Shown one piece after another: positions 13,563-20,989 of a stretch of DNA of 21,102 bases; position 1 is the stretch's first letter, and the number at the start of each line of letters is the position of its first letter. Location of the stretch: the IMG/VR virus record IMGVR_UViG_3300045999_006958, positions 1 to 21,102 of that record; one strand, given 5' to 3'. This DNA is from a virus. The notes beneath the pieces are model-generated. The model was not told the DNA's origin. It ran no database searches and saw nothing but the letters and a program-made list of their open reading frames with translations. The position numbers and the translations under genes are program-made.

Positions 13563-15896
13563 ATGGGAGTTCCCGGAAGCGCCAATTTTCTACTCGCCGG
13601 CTCGCAGGGCTACCGCATCGAACGCAGCCTGCGGTTCAACTCGGCGGATTCGGCGTACCTCAATAGGACTCCGGCGAGTGCGGGAAATAGGCGCACATTT
13701 ACCTGGAGTGGGTGGGTAAAACGCTCAAAATTTGGAGACGAAAACAAAACCTTCACTGCAGGTTCGAGCGGCATAATCACTTATCTGCAGTTTCAAGATA
13801 ACGTTACCGATGGTCTAACGTTTGCCCGCTACACAGGTACTCATACGTTTCGTTTAAGCACAACACAAGTATTTCGCGATTCATCTGCGTGGTACCACAT
13901 CACCTTGGCTGTGGACACGACCCAAGCAACAGACACTAACCGGGTAAAGATTTACGTCAACGGGACTCAAATTACTGTCTTTACAACTGCAACATACCCT
14001 GCACAAAATCTCGATCTTGAAATTAACAATACAAACGACCACCGCATTGGAAGCGGATCAGTTGGTTTTTCAAGCTCTGGCTATCTTGACGGCTACCTCA
14101 CCGAGATCAACTTCATCGACGGTCAAGCCCTGACCCCCAGCAGCTTTGGCGAGACCGACACCATCACCGGCGTCTGGAAGCCCAAGAAGTATGCCGGCAC
14201 CTACGGCACCAACGGCTTCTACCTCAACTTCTCGGACAACTCCGGCACCACCAGCACCACACTGGGCAAGGACAGCAGCGGCAACGGCAACAACTGGACG
14301 CCCAACAACTTCAGCGTGACCGCTGGCTCCGGCAACGACAGCATGATCGACACCCCAACGCCCTACGCCGATGGCGGTAATGGCAGGGGGAATTACTGCA
14401 CCTGGAACCCGCTCAGTTCAAGCATCTTTGGAAGCAACTTTGATGGAAATCTGAAATTCGACGTTCCCAACGCACGCAGTTGCTTGGGTAATTTTGCGAT
14501 GTCATCGGGCAAATGGTATTGCGAAATTTCTATGGGACAAATTGGGGCGGTTGTTGGTATTGCAGCGGCAACGCTAAGTTTCACTGCAGCAGGTGCTAAT
14601 GACGCGTTTGGCACCATTAATGGGTGGGGTTATGTCAGCACTGGGAACAAACGAACAAACAATAGTGACTCGGCATACGGAGCTTCTTGGGTAGCCAATG
14701 ACATTATTGGTGTTGCTTACGATGCAGACGCCGGATCTCTTACATTTTACAAAAATGGAGTGAGCCAAGGTGCGGCGTTTACTGGTATTACTGTCCCCGT
14801 TGTATTTGCGGCATACGGTGGAGCTGGCACAACTACCGGAACATTTGCAACCTTGAACGCAGGCCAACGCCCCTTTGCCTACACCCCGCCGTCGGGCTTC
14901 GTGGCGCTGAACACGCAGAACCTGCCCGAGCCGTCGATTAAGAAGCCGAACCAGTATTTCAACGCTGTGACGTACACCGGATCTTCCAGTTCCGTTTCTG
15001 TTACTGGCGTTGGTTTTCAGCCAGACTTTATTTGGACAAAGGCCAGAAGCACTACGTTCAACCACGGCGTATTTGATTCTGTTCGTGGCTTTGGTTCTGG
15101 CGCGACAAAAATCTTGTTTACAAACAATACAAATGCGGAGCAAACGCAGAGCAACATTCTTAGTGTCAACTCCGACGGTTTTACTACAGGAACAACAAGC
15201 GTTGGCGAAACCAACAATTCTGGTGACACCTACGTCGCTTGGAACTGGAAAGAAAGCGCCACGCCGGGGTTTGACATTGTGACCTATACGGGGAACGGCA
15301 CTGCCCGCACCATCGCTCACTCGCTTGGTGTTGCGCCAAGCTGGATGGTCGTTAAAAGGCGTGATGCCGCTGAAGACTGGGGGGTGTATCACGTCAGCAT
15401 GGGCAACGGCAATTATATGTACTTAAACGGAACCCAAGGGTCTACTTCTGGAAGCGTGTGGAACAACACAACTCCTACCAGCAGCGTGTTTTCTGTCGGC
15501 ACCTCCACTGTGGTCAATGCCAACACCGGCACCTACGTCGCCTACCTGTGGTCCGAAGTCGCGGGCTTCAGCAAGTTCGGCAGCTACAGGGGCAACGGGT
15601 CCAGCGATGGTCCGTTTGTGTTCTGTGGGTTTAGGCCACGGTGGATCTTGATAAAGACCAGCTCTACTACCGGTAATTGGCACGTAATGGATGCTGTCCG
15701 CGGGACTTCAAATGCGATCACTGCCCGTCTGTTTCCGAACCTAAATAACGCAGAGCAAACAGGCAGCACCGACATTGATTTCTTGTCTAACGGATTTAAG
15801 ATCCGGAATAACATATCTGGATTCAATGATAACGGCGTAACACACGTTTATGCCGCATTCAGCGAGTCTGCCTTTAAATATTCCCTCGCCCGCTGA
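13563..15896 (+). CDS. Large adhesin: LamG-like, SPRY-like and three repeat domains
   Basis: The protein is 777 residues; ATG 13563 lies three bases after the previous stop. About 20-200 is a LamG/concanavalin-like sandwich (SLRFNSADSAYLNRTP, FTWSGWVKRS, WYHITLAVDTT, VKIYVNGTQI, GYLDGYLTEINFIDGQALTP). About 310-435 is SPRY-like (SSGKWYCEISMG, DIIGVAYDADAGSLTFYKNG). From about 465 three related units follow: FQPDFIWTKARS to YVAWNWKES; VAPSWMVVKRRDA to YVAYLWSE; FRPRWILIKTSST to YAAFSES. This is the DUF7483-type repeat seen in marine and freshwater phage adhesins. Such domains often bind surface glycans or proteins, so this is a likely receptor-binding protein. GC-rich blocks (about 14090-14400, 14870-14960) alternate with AT-richer blocks (about 13690-14080, 14400-14870, 14980-15240). 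Confidence 0.75.
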   Translation: MGVPGSANFLLAGSQGYRIERSLRFNSADSAYLNRTPASAGNRRTFTWSGWVKRSKFGDENKTFTAGSSGIITYLQFQDNVTDGLTFARYTGTHTFRLSTTQVFRDSSAWYHITLAVDTTQATDTNRVKIYVNGTQITVFTTATYPAQNLDLEINNTNDHRIGSGSVGFSSSGYLDGYLTEINFIDGQALTPSSFGETDTITGVWKPKKYAGTYGTNGFYLNFSDNSGTTSTTLGKDSSGNGNNWTPNNFSVTAGSGNDSMIDTPTPYADGGNGRGNYCTWNPLSSSIFGSNFDGNLKFDVPNARSCLGNFAMSSGKWYCEISMGQIGAVVGIAAATLSFTAAGANDAFGTINGWGYVSTGNKRTNNSDSAYGASWVANDIIGVAYDADAGSLTFYKNGVSQGAAFTGITVPVVFAAYGGAGTTTGTFATLNAGQRPFAYTPPSGFVALNTQNLPEPSIKKPNQYFNAVTYTGSSSSVSVTGVGFQPDFIWTKARSTTFNHGVFDSVRGFGSGATKILFTNNTNAEQTQSNILSVNSDGFTTGTTSVGETNNSGDTYVAWNWKESATPGFDIVTYTGNGTARTIAHSLGVAPSWMVVKRRDAAEDWGVYHVSMGNGNYMYLNGTQGSTSGSVWNNTTPTSSVFSVGTSTVVNANTGTYVAYLWSEVAGFSKFGSYRGNGSSDGPFVFCGFRPRWILIKTSSTTGNWHVMDAVRGTSNAITARLFPNLNNAEQTGSTDIDFLSNGFKIRNNISGFNDNGVTHVYAAFSESAFKYSLAR

Positions 15897-15931
15897 CCTA
15901 TGAAACGGGCATCTACTCACCGGAGCTAACA

Positions 15932-16441
15932 ATGGCCTTCCTGCTCGATGGTCAGCCCCTCGCGGTTGACACCCCCTTTAAGACCCCAGACGGCACGCAA
16001 TACCCCGCCAACTGGCTGCGCCTCTCCACGCTGGAGGAGAAGGAAGCCATCGGCATCACCGAGGTGCCCGATCCCACGCCCTATGACCAGCGCTTCTACT
16101 GGGGCTACGACGCCGAAGGCCACCTAATCCCCAAAGATCACGTTCAACTCGTCGAGCAGTGGACCGCCGCTACACGCCAAACCGCTGGCACGCTGCTGTC
16201 GCCCACCGACTGGATGATCATCCGCGAAGCGGATAACGGCACCGTCATCGACCCCGCCATCAAGACCTGGCGTGAAGACATCCGCCTCGCCACCGGCACC
16301 AAGGTCACAGCCATCAACGCGACCGCCGACACTGACGCCCTAGCTGCCTACATCACCGGCGCCGACTACCCCGTCTGGCCTGCTGATCCCTACGCCCCAG
16401 TGGTTGAAACCAGCGAAGATCAGTCCTTAGAATCCAATTAA
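15932..16441 (+). CDS. Putative fibre/tail assembly chaperone (DUF4376-like)
   Basis: The protein is 169 residues. Shine-Dalgarno GGAG at 15922-15925 lies 6 bases before the ATG. The N-terminal part (MAFLLDGQPLAVDTPFKTPD, QYPANWLRLSTLEEKEAIGI) resembles proteins that sit next to fibre genes. The middle, LLSPTDWMIIREADNGT and IDPAIKTWREDIRLATG, matches the pattern of small phage tail-assembly proteins with a DUF4376-like helical domain. Location just after the large adhesin supports a chaperone or adaptor for fibre folding. There is no enzymatic motif or signal peptide. The C-terminus is acidic and Pro-rich (WPADPYAPVVETSEDQSLE). Its stop TAA overlaps the strong ribosome binding site of the next gene. 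Confidence 0.6.
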   Translation: MAFLLDGQPLAVDTPFKTPDGTQYPANWLRLSTLEEKEAIGITEVPDPTPYDQRFYWGYDAEGHLIPKDHVQLVEQWTAATRQTAGTLLSPTDWMIIREADNGTVIDPAIKTWREDIRLATGTKVTAINATADTDALAAYITGADYPVWPADPYAPVVETSEDQSLESN

Positions 16442-16447
16442 GGAGGT
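16440..16447 (+). promoter_or_regulatory. Consensus Shine-Dalgarno of the BppU-like gene
   Basis: AAGGAGGT is a perfect anti-16S complement. The GGAGG core ends 6 bases before ATG 16453, and the site overlaps the preceding stop codon. It is the strongest ribosome binding site in the window, where most starts rely on stop/start overlap. Confidence 0.85.
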
Positions 16448-16452
16448 GCGTT

Positions 16453-16791
16453 ATGGCTGTCTCGCCTGGTGTTTACAACATCACCCTGCAGCGACGCGCT
16501 GACTACAGCGTTCAACTGCAGTTCAAGGACAGTGCTGGGGCAGCCATAAACCTGACAAGCTGGACCGTTGCCTCCCAAGCCTGGAGCACCGACCGCGCCA
16601 CAAAATACGCCGACTTCACAGTTGCCTACACAAACCGTTCGACTGGAACGGTAACGCTGTCATTAACAGATGAACAGACAGCATTATTTCCCGACGAACT
16701 GCATTACGACGTTCTTCTAACTAATCCCAGCGGTTTAAAAGAGTATTACCTTGAAGGCATTATTTACGTTGCTCAGGGTTATACGACATGA
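16453..16791 (+). CDS. BppU-like N-terminal-domain tail protein
   Basis: The protein is 112 residues and is a single beta-sandwich: GVYNITLQRRADYSVQLQFK, DSAGAAINLTSWTVASQAWS, ADFTVAYTNRSTGTVTLSLT, DEQTALFPDELHYDVLLTNP, and a last strand LEGIIYVAQGYTT. The 'dsaGxxinLtgwt...G.vtLsltdeqTa.l....yDv.lt...g....eGxv.v' pattern is that of the BppU N-terminal / small phage baseplate domain that links receptor-binding proteins to the tail. It probably serves as an adaptor for the following fibres. It ends in ATGA overlap with the collagen-like gene. Confidence 0.65.
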   Translation: MAVSPGVYNITLQRRADYSVQLQFKDSAGAAINLTSWTVASQAWSTDRATKYADFTVAYTNRSTGTVTLSLTDEQTALFPDELHYDVLLTNPSGLKEYYLEGIIYVAQGYTT

Positions 16792-17060
16792 CCAGCGTAA
16801 ATGTAACAACAACTGAAATCACAGTCGATGTTACTGCCGCTGGCTCAACGACTGTCGTTCAAGTCCCACAAACAACCACCGTCACCGCCGTCACCGAAGG
16901 TCCACAGGGTCCGATTGGTCCCGCCGGTCCAGGCGGTCTTGTCGTAGATACCACCGCTAAAGTAGATCAGAGCCTCGTGTACTACGACGCAGGCGCCGCT
17001 ACATTCAAAGCGGATGCTGTCTGGACCGTTCCCACACTTTCTGACGGGGGAAATTTTTAG
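16788..17060 (+). CDS. Small collagen-like tail protein
   Basis: The protein is 90 residues and starts on the ATGA shared with the BppU-like gene. The N-terminal half is Thr/Val-rich beta sequence (SVNVTTTEITVDVTAAGSTT). A short Gly-X-Y run follows at about 39-50 (GPQGPIGPAGPGG, four triplets), then VDQSLVYYDAGAATFKAD and a final LSDGGNF. Four triplets are too few for a stable triple helix alone, but such runs often mark trimeric fibre joints. It may be a trimeric connector between the BppU-like protein and the next fibre, whose C-terminus ends in a similar DGGTF. The exact role is unknown. Confidence 0.6.
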   Translation: MTSVNVTTTEITVDVTAAGSTTVVQVPQTTTVTAVTEGPQGPIGPAGPGGLVVDTTAKVDQSLVYYDAGAATFKADAVWTVPTLSDGGNF

Positions 17061-17063
17061 ACC

Positions 17064-18611
17064 ATGGCCAACACCCTTCGGATCAAGCGCAGTACAACCA
17101 CTGCCACCCCCGCTTCACTGGCCAATGCCGAGTTGGCCTACTCGGAAAACAGCAACAAGCTGTTCATTGGTGTTGGCACTGGCGGTGCAGGCGGCTCGGC
17201 ATCCACCATCGTTGCCATCGGTGGCTCTGGTGCGTACACCACGCTTGACACCACTCAAACCGTAAGCGGCAATAAAACCTTTACCGGCAGCGTCGATCTC
17301 ACTGGTGCAACCGCAACCGCTGCAACTCAGACAGCCAGCGACAGCAGCACCAAGCTGGCCACCACCGCCTTCGTCAAGGCGCAGAACTACATCACCGGCA
17401 ACCAGACCATCAGTTTTTCTGGTGATGCCTCCGGCTCCGGCACCACCTCCGTCACCTTGACGCTAGCCAGTGTTGGCACGGCTGGTACTTACACCAAGGT
17501 CACCACCGACGCCAAAGGCCGCGTCACCTCCGGCACCACGCTCAGCGCCACCGACATTCCGACGCTGACTGCCGCCAAGATCAGCGACTTCGACACCCAA
17601 GTCCGCACCAGCCGCCTGGATCAGATGGCGGCGCCGACCGCCTCGGTGTCGTTGAACAGCCAGAAGATCACCAACCTGGCAATGCCGACTGCTGACACCG
17701 ACGCGGCCACCAAGGCGTATGTGGACGCCTCCCGCAGCGGCCTCGACGTAAAGGCAAGCGTCCGCGCTGCCACCACCGCCAACATCACGCTGTCTGGCCC
17801 GCAGACCATCGACGGTGTGGCGGTAATCGCTGGTGACCGCGTGCTGGTCAAGGACCAAAGCACAGCTAGTGCCAACGGCATCTATGTGGTGGCGGCCAGC
17901 ACTTGGTCCCGCTCGACCGACGCCGACACCGACGCGGAAGTCCACGCCGGCATGTTCACCTTCGTCGAAGAAGGTACGGTCAATGCCGACAGCGGCTGGG
18001 TGCTCAGCACCAACAACCCCATCGTTGTTGGCTCGACCTCGCTGACCTTCGCCCAGTTTTCCGGCGCCGGTCAAATCACCGCTGGCGCAGGTCTGACCAA
18101 AACCGGCAACACCATCGACGCCGTTGGTACCAGCAACCGGATCACGGTCAATGCCGACTCCATCGACATTGCCTCCACCTACGTCGGCCAAACCAGCATC
18201 ACCACGCTGGGCACAATCGGCACCGGCACTTGGAACGGCAGCGTCATCGGCGCCACCTACGGCGGCACCGGCGTCAACAACGGCTCCTGCACCATCACGC
18301 TGGGCGGCAGCCTGACTTTCTCTGGTGCGTTCACCACCTCCTTCACCGTCACTGGCAACACCAGCGTCACGCTGCCCACCAGCGGCACCCTGGTCAACAG
18401 CGCCGTCACCACGCTGTCCAGCCTGTCCTCGGTTGGAACGATCACGACGGGCACTTGGAACGGCACCACGATTACAGTTGCCAATGGGGGCACCGGCGTC
18501 ACCACTCTGACCGGCCTGGTAAAAGGCAACGGCACCTCAGCCTTTAGTGCTGCAGTGGCTGGCACTGATTACCACGACACCAACTCCACCATCGACGGCG
18601 GCACCTTCTAA
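17064..18611 (+). CDS. Tail fibre protein, repeat-rich
   Basis: The protein is 515 residues; the ATG lies three bases after the collagen-like gene. About 1-55 is an anchor-like module (MANTLRIKRSTTTATPASLA, AELAYSENSNKLFIGVG, IVAIGG) related to the starts of the next two fibres. Next come SGNKTFTGSVDL, the motif TKVTTDAKGRVTSGTTL (about 145-165), KAYVDASRSGLDVKASVRAA, and a beta domain (IDGVAVIAGDRVLVKDQST, ANGIYVVAASTWSRSTDADT). Two GTWNG...GGTGV repeats follow near residues 387-405 and 462-480, and the end is STIDGGTF. Composition is extremely Thr/Ser/Gly/Ala-rich with few charged residues, typical of elongated beta-fibres. A host-contact role is inferred from position and architecture. No enzymatic domain is seen. 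Confidence 0.75.
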   Translation: MANTLRIKRSTTTATPASLANAELAYSENSNKLFIGVGTGGAGGSASTIVAIGGSGAYTTLDTTQTVSGNKTFTGSVDLTGATATAATQTASDSSTKLATTAFVKAQNYITGNQTISFSGDASGSGTTSVTLTLASVGTAGTYTKVTTDAKGRVTSGTTLSATDIPTLTAAKISDFDTQVRTSRLDQMAAPTASVSLNSQKITNLAMPTADTDAATKAYVDASRSGLDVKASVRAATTANITLSGPQTIDGVAVIAGDRVLVKDQSTASANGIYVVAASTWSRSTDADTDAEVHAGMFTFVEEGTVNADSGWVLSTNNPIVVGSTSLTFAQFSGAGQITAGAGLTKTGNTIDAVGTSNRITVNADSIDIASTYVGQTSITTLGTIGTGTWNGSVIGATYGGTGVNNGSCTITLGGSLTFSGAFTTSFTVTGNTSVTLPTSGTLVNSAVTTLSSLSSVGTITTGTWNGTTITVANGGTGVTTLTGLVKGNGTSAFSAAVAGTDYHDTNSTIDGGTF

Positions 18612-18631
18612 GGCGCTCCGCTGTCAGTCCC

Positions 18632-18643
18632 GCCTATATAGGC
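18632..18643. repeat. Perfect 12-base palindrome between fibre genes
   Basis: GCCTATATAGGC lies in the 48-base gap between the two largest repeat-rich fibre genes, 16 bases before ATG 18660. It could be an operator, a recombination site between fibre genes, or chance. The TATATA core does not sit in a recognisable promoter. Confidence 0.4.
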
Positions 18644-18659
18644 ACAACAGGGAAGGCAC

Positions 18660-20072
18660 ATGCCAAACGTCATCAGGATCAAGCGATCCGCAGTATCCAG
18701 TAAGGTTCCAGCCGTCGGTGACCTGCAGCTGGGCGAACTCGCCGTCAACACCTTCGACGGCAAGCTCTACACCAAAAAAGATAACGGCACCGCCTCGATC
18801 GTCGAGATCGGCGGTAGCAGTGCAGGCGTCACCAGCTTTTCAGCCGGCACCACCGGCCTGACCCCAAGCACGGGCACCACCGGCGCGATCACCCTGGCCG
18901 GCACCTTGGCAGTGGCTAACGGCGGCACCGGCGTCACCACGAGCACCGGCTCGGGCAGCACAGTCCGTAGCACCAGCCCGACGCTGGTGACCCCGCTGCT
19001 GGGCACGCCCACCTCCGGCACGCTCACCAACTGCACCGGCTACACCTTCGCCAACATCGCCAGCAAGCCCACCACGCTGAGCGGCTACGGGATCACCGAT
19101 GCGCCAACGACGACGGGAACCGGCGCCTCCGGCACTTGGGGGATCAGCATCACCGGCAGTGCGGCTCAGCTCAACGGGATCAGCTCTACAGGGCTGTTCA
19201 ACAACATGGGGCAAACCCATTCAACCCGAACGGCGTTTGATGCGAGTACGCCTTCCTATGACTTTGGCCTCCGATATGTCCAAGGTTTTACAAACGGACC
19301 AGGCACAGGTGGCAGCCAGTTTTACTCCATGTACATGGGGCTGGGCTCTGAGTACCCAGCAACCGGAGCAGGGTCTTATGGCATGTACATGGCCATTGAC
19401 CGCAACGTCACCACGCCTTACCTGTCGATCCGATACAACGAAAACAACAGTCTGAGCACCTGGCGCAAAATCAGTGCCGGGACTGCAGACACGCTGACCA
19501 CAGCCCGCACGATCAATGGCACCAGCTTCAACGGCTCGGCCAACATCACCACCAGCAGCTGGGGCACTGCTCGCACCCTGAGCTACACCGGCGATGCCAC
19601 CGGCTCAGGCTCCGTCGATGGTTCGGCCAACGCCTCAATCGCTCTGACGCTGGCCAACAGCGGCGTCTCGGCCGGCAGCTACGGCTCGGCCACGGTGGCG
19701 CCGGTGCTGACAGTGGACGCCAAAGGGCGTATAACCGCTGCTTCAACCGCAACCATTGCCCCGGCGTTCAGCTCAATCACCAGCAAACCAACGACGCTGA
19801 GCGGCTACGGCATCACCGACGGCTTTAGCAACACCGGCGGCAACGTCTCTGGTGACATCACCATGACGGGCACTGGCGCCATCAAGGTCGCCAACGGCAC
19901 GACAGCCCAGCGCCCAACACCCGCCTCAGGCCACTTGCGATACAACACAACGCTTGGCTGTCTTGAGGCTTATGTTCAAAGCGCATGGCAAGTCATTGCC
20001 AACACCGCGCTGGACTACGGCCTAATCACCACCGCCGCTGACACCACCTTCGACTACGGAGCCTTGGTCTAA
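18660..20072 (+). CDS. Tail fibre protein with internal globular domain
   Basis: The protein is 470 residues; GGAAGG lies just before the ATG. About 1-55 is an anchor module (MPNVIRIKRSAVSSKVPAVG, LQLGELAVNTFDGKLYTKKD, SIVEIGG). Then come LAVANGGTGVTTSTGSGST, SPTLVTPLLGTPTSGTLTNC, and SKPTTLSGYGITD at 135-147, repeated at 375-387. Between these lies a globular domain at about 177-275 (YDFGLRYVQGFTNGPG, YMGLGSEYPATGAGSYGMYM, YLSIRYNENNSLSTWRKISA) with more aromatic and charged residues, a candidate receptor-contact domain. TVDAKGRITAAST follows, and the end carries a YNTTLGCLEAYVQSAWQVIA module. Its TAA overlaps the next ATG. The family motif KPTTLxGYGITDA is well known in phage side fibres. 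Confidence 0.78.
   Translation: MPNVIRIKRSAVSSKVPAVGDLQLGELAVNTFDGKLYTKKDNGTASIVEIGGSSAGVTSFSAGTTGLTPSTGTTGAITLAGTLAVANGGTGVTTSTGSGSTVRSTSPTLVTPLLGTPTSGTLTNCTGYTFANIASKPTTLSGYGITDAPTTTGTGASGTWGISITGSAAQLNGISSTGLFNNMGQTHSTRTAFDASTPSYDFGLRYVQGFTNGPGTGGSQFYSMYMGLGSEYPATGAGSYGMYMAIDRNVTTPYLSIRYNENNSLSTWRKISAGTADTLTTARTINGTSFNGSANITTSSWGTARTLSYTGDATGSGSVDGSANASIALTLANSGVSAGSYGSATVAPVLTVDAKGRITAASTATIAPAFSSITSKPTTLSGYGITDGFSNTGGNVSGDITMTGTGAIKVANGTTAQRPTPASGHLRYNTTLGCLEAYVQSAWQVIANTALDYGLITTAADTTFDYGALV
19074..19099 (+). repeat. Fibre repeat copy 1 (TLSGYGITD unit)
   Basis: This encodes TLSGYGITD. The 26 bases match 19794-19819 with a single mismatch; the first 17 bases (ACGCTGAGCGGCTACGG) are identical. 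The copies are 720 bases (240 codons) apart in the same frame. Confidence 0.8.
19794..19819 (+). repeat. Fibre repeat copy 2 (TLSGYGITD unit)
   Basis: This is the second copy of the unit at 19074-19099, in the same frame of the same fibre gene. Recombination between the copies would remove the internal globular domain without breaking the reading frame. Confidence 0.8.
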
Positions 20073-20569
20073 TGCCTACCGCCGTTCAGTTCCGCCGTGG
20101 AACGACCACTCAACACACCAGCTTCACCGGCGCCCTCGGGGAAGTCACCGTAGACACCGACAAAGACGTTGTTGTTGTTCATGACGGCAGCGTCGCCGGC
20201 GGCTATCCAATGGCTGGCACGTCAATCGCCCAGACGTTCAGCAAAGCCCAGCGTGGTGCAATCACAGCACTAACCGATGGTGCGACGATCACGCCAGACT
20301 TTTCCGCCGCCAACAACTTCAGTGTCACGCTTGGTGGCAACCGCACTCTTGCTAACCCCACAAACATTACCGCTGGCCAAAGTGGCATCATTGTGATCAC
20401 GCAGGATGGCACTGGAAGTCGCACATTGGCGTTTGGGTCTAACTGGAAATTCCCCAACGGCGCCGCCCCAACATTGACGACAACGGCAAGCAAAGTTGAT
20501 GTGCTGGCGTACTATTGCGAGTCAGCATCGCGCATTAGCGCACAACTGCTCACCAACCTTGGAGGCTAA
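20072..20569 (+). CDS. Fibre protein with Mtd-N-like anchor and duplicated C-terminal module
   Basis: The protein is 165 residues; the ATG overlaps the previous stop (TAATG). About 1-50 (PTAVQFRRGTTTQHTSFTGA, LGEVTVDTDKDVVVVHDGS, AGGYPM) closely follows the N-terminal domain of the Bordetella phage major tropism determinant family, which anchors receptor-binding proteins. About 55-165 is a copy of the C-terminal module of the fibre at 12783-13559. No C-type-lectin variable region and no template repeat or reverse transcriptase is present, so there is no sign of a diversity-generating system. It is short for a fibre and may be a cap or a competing tip. Confidence 0.72.
   Translation: MPTAVQFRRGTTTQHTSFTGALGEVTVDTDKDVVVVHDGSVAGGYPMAGTSIAQTFSKAQRGAITALTDGATITPDFSAANNFSVTLGGNRTLANPTNITAGQSGIIVITQDGTGSRTLAFGSNWKFPNGAAPTLTTTASKVDVLAYYCESASRISAQLLTNLGG
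20234..20566 (+). repeat. Fibre C-terminal module, copy 2
   Basis: This encodes residues 55-165 of the last fibre and is paralogous to 13227-13556. The DNA has diverged mainly at third codon positions, so the duplication is not recent. Confidence 0.85.
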
Positions 20570-20706
20570 TGGCCGTTAAATCAAAAGTCGGCACCGCCCG
20601 CGTAGAGCACACCCCCGGCAAACCTAAACGCACCCGCCAAGGGCAAGGGCAACACAGCCTGCCAAGTCACGGCAGGAAAAAGATGCGCGGTCAAGGCAAG
20701 GGCTAA
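20569..20706 (+). CDS. Small basic protein (45 residues), cyanophage-like
   Basis: The ATG overlaps the fibre stop (TAATG), and GGAGG at 20561-20565 lies three bases upstream. The protein begins MAVKSKVGTARVEHTPGKPK, continues RTRQGQGQHSLPSHGRKK and ends MRGQGKG. It is very rich in Lys/Arg/Gly/Gln with almost no hydrophobic core. The pattern 'GKPKxTxxGxGxxSxPxxxxxKxxRGQGK' resembles tiny conserved proteins near structural genes of cyanophages. Its role is unknown: nucleic-acid binding, a virion-associated peptide or a ribosome-directed peptide are all possible. Overlapping translation signals and codon use like the neighbouring genes support it as real. Confidence 0.72.
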   Translation: MAVKSKVGTARVEHTPGKPKRTRQGQGQHSLPSHGRKKMRGQGKG

Positions 20707-20746
20707 CGGACCAGCGCATAAAATATAGGTAGAGCATTTCCCTGCG

Positions 20747-20989
20747 GTGAGCCAAACCCCGTCTGACACTAGTTTTTGGCGGGGCGTAAAGCAAGAAGCC
20801 GCCGCTGGTCTCGTCGTACTCCTTGCCGGTGGCGCCATCACCGGCATTGGTTATCTCGTCTACACCGTTCCATCGCAGCTGGAGCGCGTTATCCAAAATC
20901 AAGAACAGTTCAAAACCCGCGTTGGTGAACTGGAAGACACCGTTAAAGATCACGACGTTCGTATCATCAAACTAGAGTTACGCCGCTAA
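20747..20989 (+). CDS. Single-pass membrane protein with coiled coil
   Basis: The protein is 80 residues with GTG at 20747 as the likely start. It has a polar N-terminus (MSQTPSDTSFWRGVKQEAAA), one hydrophobic helix at about 21-42 (GLVVLLAGGAITGIGYLVYT), and a charged heptad-like C-terminal part (LERVIQNQEQFKTRVGELED, then VKDHDVRIIKLELRR). One helix plus a coiled coil downstream of fibres fits a holin-like or inner-membrane-spanin-like lysis protein, or a phage membrane protein of other role. No endolysin is visible in the window, so the lysis idea is unproven. The TAA overlaps the next ATG. Confidence 0.6.
   Translation: MSQTPSDTSFWRGVKQEAAAGLVVLLAGGAITGIGYLVYTVPSQLERVIQNQEQFKTRVGELEDTVKDHDVRIIKLELRR

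Noticed and set aside
17463-18191. Antisense ORF (242 residues) opposite the repeat-rich fibre
   Set aside because: Shadow of biased codon use in a Thr/Gly/Ser-rich gene; no protein-like pattern.
17903-18547. Same-strand alternative frame ORF (214 residues) rich in His/Arg/Gln
   Set aside because: Lies wholly inside the fibre gene in another frame and is compositionally absurd; a shadow.
20072-20569. Diversity-generating retroelement target, suggested by the Mtd-like N-terminus
   Set aside because: No C-type-lectin variable region, no adenine-rich template repeat and no reverse transcriptase in the window.
20717-20730. AT-rich -10-like box (TAAAAT) before the membrane protein
   Set aside because: No -35 at the right distance; the gap is only 40 bases and read-through from the fibre operon suffices.
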